A stretch of DNA of 64,000 bases. Source: Angiostrongylus vasorum. Its lineage: Eukaryota > Nematoda > Chromadorea > Rhabditida > Metastrongylidae. Positions 48,668 through 62,132 of this stretch are shown here, piece after piece; the stretch's first letter is position 1, and every line of letters begins with the position of its first letter. Under the pieces are notes generated by a model, which saw nothing but the letters and a program-made list of their open reading frames with translations, made no database searches and had not been told where the DNA came from. Location of the stretch: contig JADANN010000437.1 of assembly GCA_018806985.1 (NCBI GenBank), forward strand, positions 143,501 through 207,500, written 5' to 3'. Made by a program: the position numbers and the translations under genes.

Positions 48668-51600
48668 GCAGGGAGAGAGAGCTTTTAAGTTGATGAAAAG
48701 GAAAAACAACAACAAATTAAGCAATGTTATTGTCATTCCGGTTTCGTGATTGGCGTAAATATTCGTCACATAACTTAAAATTCATTTCTTGTTATCCGCT
48801 ACTGTACGTAATCTTTCCGGAAAATATATTAGAGCTTTTAGATAAGTTTTTTATTGTCTTATCACTTCAGAAATTTTATTCCCCAGGATTGAGGGATGTG
48901 AGCTAAGTAGTTCTCCATCCGAATATCCAGAAAAAGCTTGTACACCTTGAATAAGCCGATATAACTCTATTCATACTTCTTACGATGCCTAAAGTTCCAA
49001 TCTTAAGGGGTACTGTAATGAGGTGTTCACAGTATGCTGGTATTATCAGGTTCAAACGATCATCACTAAAATTTACGCCATATTGGAAAGATTTTCTGAC
49101 CTGGAATATTCCAAACTACAGAATAACAACGTCGACAGTTCATTTACACTAGATTGACAAAGAAAGAACAACTGTTGTCTTCTCTACTTAACGTTTCGTC
49201 TCTCCATCAGTCGAAGTGTTATTGGTTTGTATTCACATTAAATACAGTTTTCAAGCATAGATATCGCTTTGGATTTTTATGTCAATTTATACAGCATTTG
49301 AACCATTGGAATAAAAATGAAGAAAGAGATTAACTGAGTTAAATGCCAGTTTGTGCTCCCAAGATCATTCCCGTTGACACATGATTGTCAATAGCACCGT
49401 TCGAGGAAAAAAGTGGCCGAGACAAAGACAAAGAGAACGCCTCGGTTGCTGCAGTGGATAATACCTGCTCCCCGGAAAGGGTAATCGAGGGTTCCAAGCG
49501 CACCTGAGCTGCCGGCTTTGCTCATATCTCAGCATTCTTGTGATTGTATTTTGTATAATACCCTGCCATAAAAAAGGAATACGCAGTGAATAAATGTATA
49601 AAAAGACATATTCAAAGTCTTTTTCCTCAAACCTAACCGTAAGACAGCGAATTAGAGAGCTTGCAACATCGACTTTGAAATTAATGAGTGGATCGTAAGG
49701 AAACTTAAAATAGGACGTCCTTCTATTTTCTTAAAGGTTATGTTTGAGATGAAAGTCTTGAAGACGATAGGGCTGAGTATCACTGCCCGTTGCCATCGAT
49801 GGTGGTAATTTCAAGATGTCGAGTGAACGTACAACCGTTCGAGAGCTTGTGGAAGAAGTAACCGTGATCGCACAGGAACGGTTCCGTTAATTCGACAACC
49901 ACATGAAACATAAAAGAAAAGAACGCAGAGAAGATTGCGCTTACCTAGAAAACTATCTGTTTCGTCGATCTATAACATTCTCTTTGAGAAGTGGGTTCCG
50001 CAAGACAGTTGACGATGTTCTTCATAATTACAATGGTCAGCAATGAATCACCAAAACCTTTCCCGACAAAATATTTAGACCAGAAGAAGGTTATGACACC
50101 TTTCTTTTCGCTTAGAAGGATGGAGTCATCTATTAAGATGTCTTCAGTCGATGGGAAACCACTACTACAAAAGTGGAATATTAAGAATTCGAGAAAGTGC
50201 ACTAACAACTGCAACGTCCGTAACCTGCATTGCTATTGAAAAGGACAGCGACCATTACTCCAACATCGCGACCGAAAATGCTGACGTAGTACACAAATCC
50301 GCTTTTCTCATTGAGTACATTCCTTACCGAACTTCTCGTCAATCGATAGTCACTTTTTACAAGCATTTCGACAATAATCTCAACCTTTCTATTTACTGCC
50401 TACTACACTTTTTTGATTGATAGAAAAGTAGCTGAGAGAAAAAACGAAACGAAGGACCTGCATGGTGTGGTGGTGAACGCGTTAGCCCCCGGAAAGGGTA
50501 ATAGCGCGTTCGTTTCCCCACCGTAGACACCTGCGGTCGGAGTTTTGCAAATATCTCAACACCATCTTGGTTGTATTTTGAGAATAAGTTGTAGAGCCGA
50601 TCATAAAGTACCAAGCCGCCGCAGAAGATGGGTCAAGAAGATTCGCGGATTTCAGAAGCATAGGAATCTAACGTAGTGATTGAACAAGATAGTTGTACTT
50701 CATTGGTAAAGATACGTAGATATCAGTGCGTTTCTATTCTGATTGGATAAAATTGCTTTGATCTGCGTAACTGTTTAAAGTTGAATGTTAAAAAACTTTA
50801 TGAAAATCTAAACACAGAGAACTTTTCCTTGTGCATCTCCTCATTATTGATTGATGCATTATGGAAAAAAATGCTTTTTAATTCCTATTTGGGCTGATCA
50901 ATAGGTCAAGTTAGTTACATTGTAGTAGCACTCCGATACAATTCTTTTGATTCCAGCAGTCAACGACATCGACGTCATCGTCGTCGTCGACAACGAATGA
51001 AGGACGGAAGAGACGGCGAGGAGAGGTGAGAGGTCACGAATACCGTATCCATTCATATCAGGTCATCATGTCTGACTTTGCTCTTTATTAGAAAATTCAA
51101 ATCGATTCAGTGATTTTTATTCCTTAATGGACAAAATTCTCTCCTGTTTGTGGGTAGGGGAGAAGCTGACTGAATTCTGAGTTTGGTTTCTGTTCTTTTG
51201 TCAAAGACTTGTAGATGCTGGAGCATCGTCGGAAAGATTAAGATTACTTTAGTGTATATTTGTTAGTGGAACGTTTCCTGAGGTTTTTTTTAACTGTATG
51301 ATTGCTTAATGTATTCACAAAGCGTCTGCCATATGAATCAATGCGTACGTTTTTATTGCAAACCAAGACAAATTTATCCTCCTCTCACTATAGCAAAAAC
51401 CCAGAGCTAGGGCTAAACTTATGCTTAACAGAACCCGACCAACAAGCGTGGCTAATATCTCTCAAAAGCACTAGAGTGGTCAACAAAGCCAAAATTATGA
51501 TTCTGTCTATGTCCAGTGGGGCTCAATGAGAAATTCTAGGACTCATTGGGAACAACTGGAGTTTACCGGGACCTGATCGAGATGCTCGATGACTTAAAAA

Positions 51601-54600
51601 TGGTAAAAGGAGGATAACAGTGGTGATTAAAAATCATAAATTACGCAAATGGAATGCACATGGCCTACCAGTCAGCCATTTCCCTCATGGAAGTTGTGGT
51701 TATGAAATTTTCAAAATAACCATTGCTAATAAAAGGAGACCTTCTTTCGTTAGATAACCACAACGTTGAATTCGACCAGTTTCTTCTATATCACTTTGTT
51801 TAAACATCCTACTACTGTAACAATCTGATTTAAAGAAACGTTATGAGTGCCCTGTTCAGTTTATTCATAAAAGACCGATGTAAAGCCCATAAAAATTCTA
51901 GGTAGCCAATCCAGCTAACACTCTAGATGGTCTAGTTGCCCGTCGTGCTGATGATACGCTTGAGTCCTTCCAGAAACGATGTCTGAGCGAACAAGAGGCT
52001 ATCGAAGGACCGGACGATGAACTTGAAGCCAAAGTAATGACTTAAATATTTAAGGAGATCTGTAGAAAAGTATTTCATTCCATAATTCGACCAGAGATTG
52101 ACTGAATTTTTTCTATTCGTGGGGACGCGTGTGGCCCTGCAATACATATGGGATCGATCCCTGCGCCCATGGCTACCAAGCCTTTCATCCATCCGGGGTC
52201 GGCAAATTGGTAACAGACTTGTCTGGGAGGATACCAGCAGTCCCTCGATAAATCAATAGGTCACCGAAAATCATTGTAAAGACCAGATATGCATTAAATC
52301 ACCTCCAACGATGCTTCATGAAGTCGAATGCATTGCACGTCCCTAGGGGATTAATCAATGCCAAGAGCTTTATCCTTTATTCCTTATACTATTGGTGCCA
52401 ACTAAAACTACATATCTTTATGTGACATGGCTTTATTAAACACTAAAAGCAGACTTATTGTCAACACCGTTATTCCTTATGGATGATGTCCAACAACGAT
52501 GTCTTCCTTAGAACTAAAAAATCCCACTTCATATTCGGTATGCATTTCATTTCCTCACTTTCGCAGTGTAGCTTCCTCAATCTTCAGTTAAAGCACGAAT
52601 ACTCAATGAAGTAGATGAATGATCAGTCTCATGTTTAAAACCGGTATGTGGTAATCGGTGAGGCAGACCCCTAAATTCATTGCGATGTGGTCCTTATCAC
52701 TACGGTATCCTACACCGGGAGATTTTATGTTCCTGATGGAGAAGTGTGTTTCTGAATTTAGGGGGCTACTCTAAATGTTCACGGTTACTATATTGAACTA
52801 AGACACCTACTTACCTTGTTTGTCCTATTCCACTGAGTTGGTCTTGGTGTGAGGTCTTTCTGACGCAATACTGGGGTCAGTCAAAGCGTTAAGTCACAGA
52901 TGTTTACCTCACAACGTATGCCTTAGCATGATAGAGAAGTTTTTAGGTTTTGTTTCCTTTCAAATCCAGTAACGGGAACTTTCCCTTAGAACGATGAAAT
53001 TTGGATTTACCAGAGTCCTGTGGGTTAAAGAAACTCGAATGTCGTTGATTTTTAAGACACAAACAGATCTTCCAGCGTTTTCATGATTATGGATGACGAG
53101 TATCATGAACAGTTGGGATGGCATCTGTGCTCATCATACTCGTCTCTTTTACAGCGAATGGAACGCGATCCAGACGTATCGACACGTATGTGTTCTGCTT
53201 GTGGTTATGTCGGCAAATGGATCTCAGAGATGATTCGTCACAAACGAGTGCACACTAATGAACGACCCTTCAAATGTCGTTACTGTTCACGAACCAGTAA
53301 ATGGAAAGCGGATCTCATTCGTCATGTTGCCAGTGAGTTGTTATTCACTTCACCACTTTACCATCACGCATTTTTGTCATTATTTGTGTAATCAACGTTT
53401 CAAGAATCATCTAACTGCTGTACACATACACATTTTTGTTGTACAGCTGCGGTATCACTGCAGACTTTTTTGGGATTTTGTTAAACTCGGTTGCGTGAGC
53501 ATTATTTTTCACCGCTCGCAGTTTGCATTGAGCTCGACTACTATGGTCCGTTGTGACCCAAAAAGGAGATATAAAGTACTAAGTGAAGTATCAACAACAG
53601 TGTGCAACTTCACTGGTAAAAGATAAGAAATCGTGTCACGACTCATGTATTTGTCAGAAAGAGCTATATAACAGTACCCTCATAAACTACAACGGTTCTT
53701 ACGCCAAAAAGAACAAACTTCTCGAAAAAAGTTTCTTATTTTTGGCAAATTATGAAGAATATAAAAGTTTTTTTCTTGGCTGACGTTCGATACCGTATCC
53801 ATAGTAACCACCGATGGAGATGCTTTCGATTGAGTACAAAAAATGTGGCAAAAAAAAGCGCTATGTACTGAAAAAATAAATAGTTAGGATAAAAACTCCG
53901 TGACGTTGGAAAAGTGCAAACTGTTCAATCTGTTTGCGATTATATTAAGCTAATACAAAGTGCATATATGACGCTAACTGTTCAGTAGAGATTGCACTTC
54001 ACTACTAAATCTTATGGTATACGACCTCCTGCAATGTTTTTGGTTACTGTGAAAAAGGGTGTGTGGCGCAGTGGTCGGAGGCGCCCTACAACACATACAT
54101 GGGATCCATGCCCGCGCCCTTGGCCCACCAACCCTTCTATCCTTCCAGGGTCGGCAAATTGGTAGCAAACTTGTCTGGGAGGATAGCAGCACTGGCTCGA
54201 TATGTTGGTAGGCCGCCACGAGTCATTGTAAAGGCCAGATTTGCATTTAGTGACTTCCAAACCATACTTAATGAAGTCGAATGCATGGCGCACCCTCAGG
54301 GACTGATAAACGCTGAGAGCCTTATCCTTTTTGTCCTTTTACTGTGAAAAAACGAATATAAGATTATAGCCCATCTCTGTAACAAGGTAAAAATCACCCA
54401 CAGGGAACACCGTTTCACCGCCAGCTCAACTCTAGACGTTAGATTCAGAGTCTGTTGGTCCTTTCTCTATTCTCAAGTGGTGTTCTTTCATGCTACCTTA
54501 GGGTTCCTTCTAGTTACCCATATTCTTTGCCATAGTCCTTAAAATGTCTATTTGTAAATATTGGCTCACTTTTTTATGGTAAAACTACGAAGTAACATAT

Positions 54601-57600
54601 AGTAGGAATTAAAGTCTTGTAGAACAAATACAAATACAAACAGGATTTCTCGGGAAGCTACTCAAGTTCAGAAACACATGGAATCCGTGTCTTGTCGAAG
54701 TACAGTCGCTCGAAGGCGTTCGATCATTCGTTAATGAAACACACGAGGAGAGACGACGCTGACAAGCCCAAGGTGTTCGCATGCGAATCCGAGGAGGAGC
54801 CGGAGCGACAAAAACAGGTTGGACATAGCCTAATTTAAACGACAGATTCGTACTTCACATAAATCGAAGCGTGGATTAAACGAAAAATAGTCATGTCAAC
54901 CCTCTGCTTTTTCTATGATGCTCAGATATTTGCAAAACTTGGACCCCAGGCCAGATCATCCCCTTTGACAGGTGACTGGTGATTCCACCGTTAGGTAGGA
55001 AGCTGGCTGAGAGAAAGGCAAAGCAAGGTCCTAAGTGGTGCACTGGACAACAAGTGAACCATCAGAAAGGCCCAGAAAGGATAACCGCGGATTTTTAATC
55101 TTGTCTTTGGTCCACGTTATGCAAAGATCTCAGCATCATAGTGGTTATATTTCATGGCGTGAAAGAATAATAAGAGGCAGTAGATAAGAAGTAAACATTC
55201 TGGTTTCTACTTTCTCTTTTGTCAGTCGATATATGTTCACATGGTCTCGCGACTGGTCTCGAGATCACATGGTCTTCCATTTTATTTCCTTTTTAGTCCA
55301 TTTTCGCCATCTCTTTGTCACATCTCTCCTATGTTACTCGTCAAAAAATGTTACTAAAGCAGAATTAGAGGTTGCAGTATTCTTATCTAAAAAATGAGTT
55401 GTTCAGCTGCTTCCACTAACGATTGACGCAGGTGACGCAGAAGTGAATCGTCCAGAACCGCTGTTAAATGGAAAGATTCCACTCTCATACAGATGCTCAC
55501 ATTGCCACTTTGAACAAGTCAGTGTGTAGAATCCTTTCTTCATCACGTTTATACTGTGAATATGGAAATGACACTCGCATCCAACTATGAAACCCCAAGT
55601 TCCATTTTAGCAATAGGAAGTATAAAGAATTGGGTCTTCAGAATTAGTTGAAATCATTAAACCCCTTCAGTGCACTGGAAATTGAACTCTTAAGGAACCT
55701 TGATAGAACATGCGGGTCAACCAAATAGTCTACAACAATTCTAAAGGTGGATTGTGTATTCTGAACCCTGCATTCGCTGCAGCTACAAACACTAAACAGC
55801 ATGTGATTGTATCTTTCTTTCTACCCATGTTCAGTGTACCTACTTACTTAATAACTGCTTGATGTTCAGAAGACCAAATCATTAAGAGTCGTTCGGGACC
55901 CAGCACAATTCCTATTTGGTTGGTTACCTGGATGCCCTGGTTCAGCAAGGTTTTCTTTTCCCTAAAATATAGAAAGCTACTCTGGGCGTTTTTCTAAGTT
56001 ACGAGCATTTCCCATCTATAAGAGGTGTTGTTACTGGAATGACATTGATTGCCCTCACTGATTTACTCATAAATGTGCTTCTGGGTGGAAATACCGCGCT
56101 CCTTTCTCAGTCTGGGATACTGTTCGGGAAGAAGGAATACCCTCCAATCTCAGTGGGGCGCTAATCAGTGCGTTAGTGTCACCATACCAAATATCGTGGA
56201 AAATGATGCAAGGGGTAGAAAGTACACATAAAAGTATTACTTATGAGTTGTATTCCTTGACACTTTCTGCATATTGTGTACTTCATAAAACAATGTTCAG
56301 ACTGGTCACTCGATGCTGGTTCATCACCTGCGGACTGTACACAACAAGAATCCCTATGAATGTCGCTGTCGTGCTGTGTTCGTATCCATCGGCAGCGCAT
56401 TGAGTCATGCTACAACGTCTAAGAGTTGTTCGTCAGACGATCTGGTGCTCAACGTTATCCCAACCTATGCAAGCAGAAATCGTAAGTCCTACCAAACATC
56501 AGCAGTCAACTATTCTTTGGATAGTAGAGCATTTGTAGTCGATTTACGTCGTATAATACAAAACGTGGGTATCGACTGCATAACACTATGGTTTGATGAT
56601 CCATAGTTGTGTTTAATCGCGATTGTTCACACTAAGTCTTATTTCATGACTTTCACACTAAAAAATCCAACATCTTTTTGCAGACGTGCTCAGCACATCA
56701 CCGAGTGATTCGTTGAGTCCAACAAGATCTCGTAGTGACTGCTCACCAGACAGCGGTGTCCAAGTTGATCTGGATGAAATGGAGCATGATCGTACCTCTG
56801 TAGCTCGTGGAAGCACATCTATTCGTGATTCCGACAACGAAACCGCTAACATTGGTGAGATCTTCACTACAATAAATATGGATAGAATGGTCCGACATAG
56901 AGAGGCCAGCAGTATTTCAGAATCACTGACGTTACCACTATTTGCGGCAGCAACTTCCACCACCACACCAGTGATCCCGCCAGTAGACATTTCAACGGTC
57001 TTGATGGCTCTTCAACTTCCTCTTGTACCAGATTATTTCGCTGCAATGGTAAGTGTTAAAACAAAATTTTCGACAATTCTATCCGAATTGAATTCTGGAC
57101 GTGGTGAAATTCATGGGAACAAAAATAAGGGAGATGTGTGTCTTGAATATTCTCTAGGTTTGAAAAGGTGTTCATTGGTTTGATCTCCCACCGTGGGACA
57201 ACCAAGCCTGATCCCTTCAGCGCGAAAAAGTTTGCATTGGTCGTATCTGAGATGGGTTAAAGTTTGAAGGTGGTAATCGCAAAATATGATTATGTTCACC
57301 GCTATGATACCTAATGAAGTCCAAGAGATTGATGAGCTTCGAACGCTTTGCCCTTTCTCTTTTCTTTTTTGTACTAACTTCTTGTCAACGCAGTTATGTA
57401 GAATAATATTGCTTTGTCTTTCTTTTTTCTTTTTCAATGGCTTCAGCATTCAGGCTTCTCTCATGAATTCGCCCAGTTTCACGCCTGTGCTGAAGACCAG
57501 CGCCGCCTATGAATGCCCTCATTGTGCGGCTCGTTTTCAAGACGCGAACGGTTTCATGGTGCATATACGACTCCACATGGCGGTAGCTACCAACCTAACT

Positions 57601-57687
57601 TCGGCCATTTCCAACTCTTCTCAACCACACCTTCCCTCTTTTAATCAACAAATGAAAAGAGAAGAACTGCTGGATATCGAGAAGTGA
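48155..57687 (+). CDS. C2H2 zinc-finger protein, eight exons
   Basis: Exons: 48155-48295, 50957-51025, 53155-53332, 54672-54817, 55407-55517, 56301-56481, 56684-57048 and 57454-57687. All phases agree and most sites are consensus (for example TCTTTTACAG at 53154, GTAAGT after 48295 and 57048). They give 474 residues. Fingers: 1 at 83-103 (CSAC...HKRVH), 2 at 111-132 (CRYC...HVAKTH), 3 at 208-229 (CSHC...HHLRTVH, split by an intron), and 4 at about 418-438 (CPHC...HIRLH). A piece after finger 3 (YECRCRAVF) looks like a lost finger with no proper Cys/His set. Exon 2 is a Ser/Thr run followed by GRKRRRGE, a likely nuclear localisation signal. Exon 7 is acidic and Ser-rich. The usual TNERPF linker joins fingers 1 and 2. 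Probably a nuclear DNA-binding regulator; the orthologue is not identified. The start ATG follows TTCCAG at 48150, so either a trans-spliced first exon or an upstream exon is possible. Confidence 0.87.
48355..48622 (+). repeat. SINE family A copy in zinc-finger intron 1
   Basis: Head GGGCGCGTGTGGCGCAGTGG only about 60 bp after the donor of zinc-finger exon 1. Its tail runs into a GA microsatellite. Same strand as the gene. Confidence 0.9.
48624..48682. repeat. GA microsatellite at the tail of a SINE
   Basis: GAGAGA with two breaks directly follows the family A tail at 48622. It may have grown from the SINE 3' end. Confidence 0.9.
49340..49590 (+). repeat. SINE family B1 copy in zinc-finger intron 1
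   Basis: GCCTCGGTTGCTGCAGTGGA, CCCCGGAAAGGGTAATCGAG, ATCTCAGCATTCTTGTGATT and the ATACCCTGCCATAAAAAAGG tail. Confidence 0.8.
50400..50600 (+). repeat. SINE family B2 copy in zinc-finger intron 1
   Basis: CATGGTGTGGTGGTGAACGC, CCCGGAAAGGGTAATAGCGC and GTTTTGCAAATATCTCAACA. Well preserved. Confidence 0.85.
52125..52385 (+). repeat. SINE family A copy in zinc-finger intron 2
   Basis: The head has a deletion over box A (ACGCGTGTGGCCCTGCAATA). The module and tail are intact (ATTAATCAATGCCAAGAGCT). Confidence 0.82.
54058..54340 (+). repeat. SINE family A copy in zinc-finger intron 3
   Basis: Head GGTGTGTGGCGCAGTGGTCG, module GGCCCACCAACCCTTCTATC, tail GACTGATAAACGCTGAGAGC. Confidence 0.88.
54915..55200. 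repeat. SINE family B1 copies, partial inverted pair
   Basis: A minus fragment (GATGCTCAGATATTTGCAAA at about 54918) precedes a plus copy (GCTGGCTGAGAGAAAGGCAA to GATCTCAGCATCATAGTGGT). In zinc-finger intron 4. Confidence 0.7.
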
Positions 57688-59467
57688 CCACCAAAAGCCT
57701 CATCCATGAAAAAATCCATGAAAGTGAAATTGTCAATTCGAGTACGAGCAGGTACTTATCAACGACAACAAGGCGATTGGCATGTGTAAGATGAAGAAAC
57801 AGTAATGCTGATAATGGAAAATTTCTATTCTTTGGTTACGGGGAGTTACAAAAACGCATATTTGACTAATTGTTTCTTTATCTGAATAAACACTTCCATT
57901 ACGGTATCGATACCACTCCATACATTTATTGAAATGCGATCTTAAGTTCTTGTTTACTTTTTTCTTCATGAAGATTTGTATCTGTACTTCCTCACCTCTG
58001 TCGGTGATATTAGGCACCTGAGATCAAGCTTTTCATTGACGCGCCTAACTAAGCTTTTCCTTGCATAAGTTTCCCTCCAGAAATAATCAATGCTTTCAGG
58101 AATATGAGCTTCTGTGGCCTCAAATGTCTCTCATTATAGGTGTCGGTTTGGTTTCCTTTATTCTTTTCATGTAATTACGAGTATTAAAATAAATATTCAT
58201 ATCATTGACGACATTTGAAAGTAACAATTACTGAAGGTTTATTCTTATCCACAACATTATTTGCGCAGCATATTCAACATGGTGCAATGATTAGAGGTGT
58301 CCTGCAATAGACACATGGTCGTGGGTACGACCACGCGCCCTGTGCAAACTTGCTTGGAGGGGTTTACTGTTTTATGTTTTACTTCGATGCGCAACCAACT
58401 CAGGAGACGCGACCTATATAGTAACCTCAACCGTTCCATATCAGGTGTCGTACCATTACCGTTGTCTTGCGTAAAAGTTAGGCATGAGTAGCCTACTTGG
58501 CTCTTACATGTGGATAGGGTTGGCGGGTCACGAGGCTTTGACACACTATACCCGAATAAATTATAGAGCTCTACTGAAGTAGAATTACGGGAATGAGTTG
58601 CTATGTGTACATGACGAATACAAGTCAGTCTGGTGCTGCTAGACTCATGATGAGAATACCATCGAGATTCACCTGTTACTAGGGTAAAATAAGTGGTCGC
58701 TTTTCGTCTACGTTTAAACCCTTCTTCAATCCTACTAGCCACGTTTAGAATACACCATATCAAACGAATTTGTGGTGTTTAAACTATAGATTGATTGGCT
58801 AAGAAATCTGATAAAAAGTGCCATTTCTTGATAAAAGCTGGTGGAATGTACTGATCAGGTGCAGTACAAAGACATCGCTTGCACTTTAACTTACTTCGTT
58901 GGAAATGAAAGGTTTGATAAATGGGACTCTAGATTTGCCGTTTGGGGTCGTGGTTTCTTCTCTAGACGTATTCGAGCAGCTACGGGGCCAATTTCAGAGA
59001 TTCTTCTTTTTACTCTCTTCCCACACACGCAGTGGTGGATGTCGAAGACATGCTTCTTACAAGCGCCCTCTTTTAATGTGGGTGAGAGGAGAGGTAATGG
59101 ATCAGTGTGTTTCGTTACTTTGGCTTCACTTTCACTTGGTGATGTGGATATTCTTGGATAAGGTAATTAGAACGTTCAAAAAATGAAAGCCTGTTTTATT
59201 TCGGTGTGGTTTATGTACTCCGACTGTTCGTTCAAGAAATCAAAACATTTGTTCATCTTTAGAATAGATGGCAAAACGATCATGTGTAGATATATGATAA
59301 AGTAGTGGCCAGAGACCGAGTTCCAGTGCTTTTACTTCATACACGAATACAGTGGCAAGTTTTGGTGACAGCAGTTGTTCCACTGCCAACCCTCTCATTT
59401 GTGCGTAATACATCCCAGACCATCTGAAGGTTGATCAGCTTAGGCGCTCCTTTAAGAATGTGATTAA
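57688..59467. other. 3' flank of the zinc-finger gene, then unassigned sequence
   Basis: AATAAA occurs at 57886-57891 and AAATAAATA at 58190, so the transcript may end there. A 168-codon minus-strand frame (58257-58763) overlaps a tRNA-like fragment (GTCGTGGGTACGACCACG at 58318) and shows no codon bias. Nothing else recognised. Confidence 0.4.
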
Positions 59468-59667
59468 ACTGCTAGAAGTCATAGATGTTTTTTTGCCCAT
59501 TCGTATTGCGCAGGAAGCTCGAGGGATGGCTTGCACAGCGGAGACATTCGACGGATTTGTATAAAGGGTGGTAACGTCGAAGAACTTCATTACACACGCG
59601 CACTAGGAACGCACGTTGGTTGGATGCGAATAACTGCTGATCAGAATAACTGCTGGACAAGGCGAAT

Positions 59668-59933
59668 GGTGCAGCAGAAACACTGCGGCACACGTGGAGT
59701 CGGTCCCCGCGCCCATCGCCCCACCAAGCCTTCCATCCCTCGGGGGTCGGCAAATTTGTACCAGACTTGTCTGCGAAGATAGCAGCATTGGCTCGATACC
59801 ACGAGTAGTTGTAGAAGGCCAGATATGCATTCAACCATCTCCAACGATGCTTAATGAAGTCAAATGCATGGTGCATACCTCAGGAATTGATCAACGCCGA
59901 GAGCCTTATACTTTATCCTTTATCCTTTATTGT
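59668..59933 (+). repeat. SINE family A copy
   Basis: Head with GAATGGTGCAGCAGAAACAC, module CCACCAAGCCTTCCATCCCT, tail AATTGATCAACGCCGAGAGC and three TTTATCC units. Confidence 0.85.
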
Positions 59934-60055
59934 GGGATTTGAGCCAAACTTCTCACGGTTATCAAAGATTTTAAAAGCCTCGTCCAAAATTTGCGTCAAC
60001 TTCGCCAATGAGCTATCATGAACAATTATCTTAGTTTCATAAGACATAGTGGGCT

Positions 60056-60305
60056 ACAGGGTACGTGTACAACAATGGTTAAAAGTGCTGTGCTCTAGAG
60101 TAAATACGCGGCCTCTGGTTTAACCTTGTACCCTAGGCTGCGCAAGTCTACTTTTTTTCCAAGGTCTGAAAATTGGTAATCGACATCATTAGGGAGGATA
60201 GAGACATCTGCACCCATTGGTCACAGTAAGTCGCTGCATACACCAAATATGCATCCAATCACCTGCACTACTTATTGTAAAATAAAATGTATGTCACATC
60301 CCTCG
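60056..60305 (+). repeat. Degenerate SINE family A copy
   Basis: Head CAGGGTACGTGTACAACAAT, module AAAATTGGTAATCGACATCA with AGGGAGGATAG, then the CATCCAATCACCTGCAC tail. Confidence 0.5.
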
Positions 60306-60309
60306 CAAA

Positions 60310-60645
60310 ACTCGCAAATTTGGATGGGCTTTGTACCTGCGACTACCCTTTCCGGAGCCTCACGTGCTATCCACCACACCAATCGAGGCTCTTGCTTTGC
60401 CTTTCTCTCAGCCAGTTACACTACCAGTGTTGTAAGCTATCAATTGTCAAAGGGTATGGTCTGGGGAGAATAAATCGTCAATGAACCAGTTTGAACAGCA
60501 CCTACAGTCAAAATCAAAAGCAGAATGGCTCACAATTAGAAAAGCAAAGGTTTAAGTTGGTGTAGAGTGTAGCATGTGAACCCACGGAAAGGGTAATCGT
60601 GGGTTGGACGCTTATCTGAGACTCCGAGGTTTGACAGAAGTACCG
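60310..60645. repeat. SINE family B1 copies in opposite orientation
   Basis: Minus copy 60310-60420 (CTACCCTTTCCGGAGCCTCA, CCACACCAATCGAGGCTCTT) and plus copy 60545-60640 (TAAGTTGGTGTAGAGTGTAG, CGGAAAGGGTAATCGTGGGT). Confidence 0.75.
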
Positions 60646-60659
60646 TGCTACACCGCAAG

Positions 60660-61590
60660 TATCACTTGTCGTGTCACTTGTCGTCACGTTCATCGTCGAC
60701 TGACCCGAGCGGGCGCCATCAAAATCTTCCATTTTTCCCTGCCGCGTGCAAAAGTAGTCCAGTGGGATCTGCTCGCTCTAGGGACTCATTTAGCATCATA
60801 CTTTTCTTCTAGGCTTTTCGTGAAGAACTTTGGCCATCGGGTCGGCGGTCTTCCTGCAGTACGTTTAACATTCCGAGGAATCCAGTGACTAACGGCTCTT
60901 GTCTATCGGTTTCGTTTATACGCATTACGCAGCCGGCCCACCTTATTTTCGACAGTTTGGGTAGATCGCAGCTTCGGATCCTTTCCCTCAATCTGGGTCA
61001 TGCGAATACCCCTAGCATCGTCTTTTTCGGCTGCGCGTTGAATAACGCTGAGTGATCCTTCATTTTGCTTACGCAGCGACCAGGTTTCTGACGCACAAGG
61101 GGAGGAAGAATCATGGAGTCGGAAAGGTGGGGACGAAGCTAGGTTTTCTTTGTTCTCCTCACTACATCCTCAATGCTCTTGAAGCTTGCGTAAAGCCGCT
61201 CGTTGCTTTTAGCCGCACGCATACGTTAGGGCAGGAAGTACCGTTGAGTCGAAAAGGGGGCACGGAGTCGGGTGTTCTTTGTCCTCTTCACTAAATCTTC
61301 GATGCTCTTGAAAGCTTCCCAAGCCGCTCGTTTCCTTCTGCTCAACTCTGGAGCTAAGTCGTTCAATATGTTGATTTCCCGACCTAGATAGACGTAACTG
61401 GAGCATTCCAAGACATTCATTTCGTAGAGCGTGAATGGAACATACGAAAGCATTCAGTTCCTCATGAACATCGTTTTTGTGAGATTTCGTCGAATACCAG
61501 TTTTCCCACAGGCGTTATCAAAGTCGCCAAGCATTCTTTTCGCCTCGCCAATGCTTAGTGTTATAAGAACGATATCATCAAAAAAAGAAG
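60660..61590 (-). mobile_element. RTE-type LINE 3' fragment
   Basis: Minus-strand remnants in several frames: LSYVPFTLYEMNVLECSSYV, YLGREINILNDLAPELSRRK, SIEDLVKRTKNTRLRAP, then a RIRSCDLPKLSKIRWAGCVM piece. This is the thumb-to-3' end of the RTE family, overlapping the 3' half of the 15.4 kb copy. About 61200-61260 seems to be partly duplicated (the CGTTAGGGCAGGAAGTACCG stretch beside a second alanine-rich copy). Non-functional. Confidence 0.75.
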
Positions 61591-61732
61591 GTAATTTAAA
61601 TGCTAACTATCAAATTTCTACTCCCATATTCCACGTTCTGGAGGGTGTGGGTAAGTAATTTTGACAAGATGTTATCGCCCTGCCCTACCGCTCTACCCTA
61701 ACGTTGGCAACTTAACTAAAAAAAAGATAAAC

Positions 61733-62003
61733 GATAAAGTTCTCGGCGTTGATTAATCGCTGAGGGATGCGCCATGCATTCGACTGCATTAAGTATCGTT
61801 GGAGGTGGCTGAATCCATGTCTGGCCTTTACAATGATTCGCGATGGATCACCGATGTATCGGGCTAGTGCTGCTATCCTCCAGGACAAGTCTGGTACCAA
61901 TTTGCGGACCTCGGAGGGATGGAAGTTTCGGTAGGCCATTGATGCGGGGATCGATTCCACGTGCGTGTCGCAGTGGCACCTCCAACCACTGCGCCACATG
62001 CGC
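61733..62003 (-). repeat. SINE family A copy
   Basis: Reverse copy from TTCTCGGCGTTGATTAATCG to CAACCACTGCGCCACATGCG, 130 bp upstream of the 62133 gene. Confidence 0.88.
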
Positions 62004-62132
62004 AATTTAACGTATATGTAACAATATTAACTGGTTGCAACAATGACGAAATATCGATGTGACATGAAAGTAACCCAGGTATAAAAAGCATAACTGACGA
62101 ACACGCAAGGATGATGATACCGAAAATGAACA

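Noticed and set aside
49800..50240. Short open frames on both strands inside zinc-finger intron 1
   Set aside because: A short ATG frame near 49818 and overlapping frames at 49945-50239 lack consistent phases with the flanking exons.
58257..58763. 168-codon minus-strand open frame, the longest single frame in the window
   Set aside because: It overlaps a tRNA-like repeat fragment, has no codon bias and no splice context. A faint resemblance to mariner transposase (TLVTGESRWY) is too weak to call.
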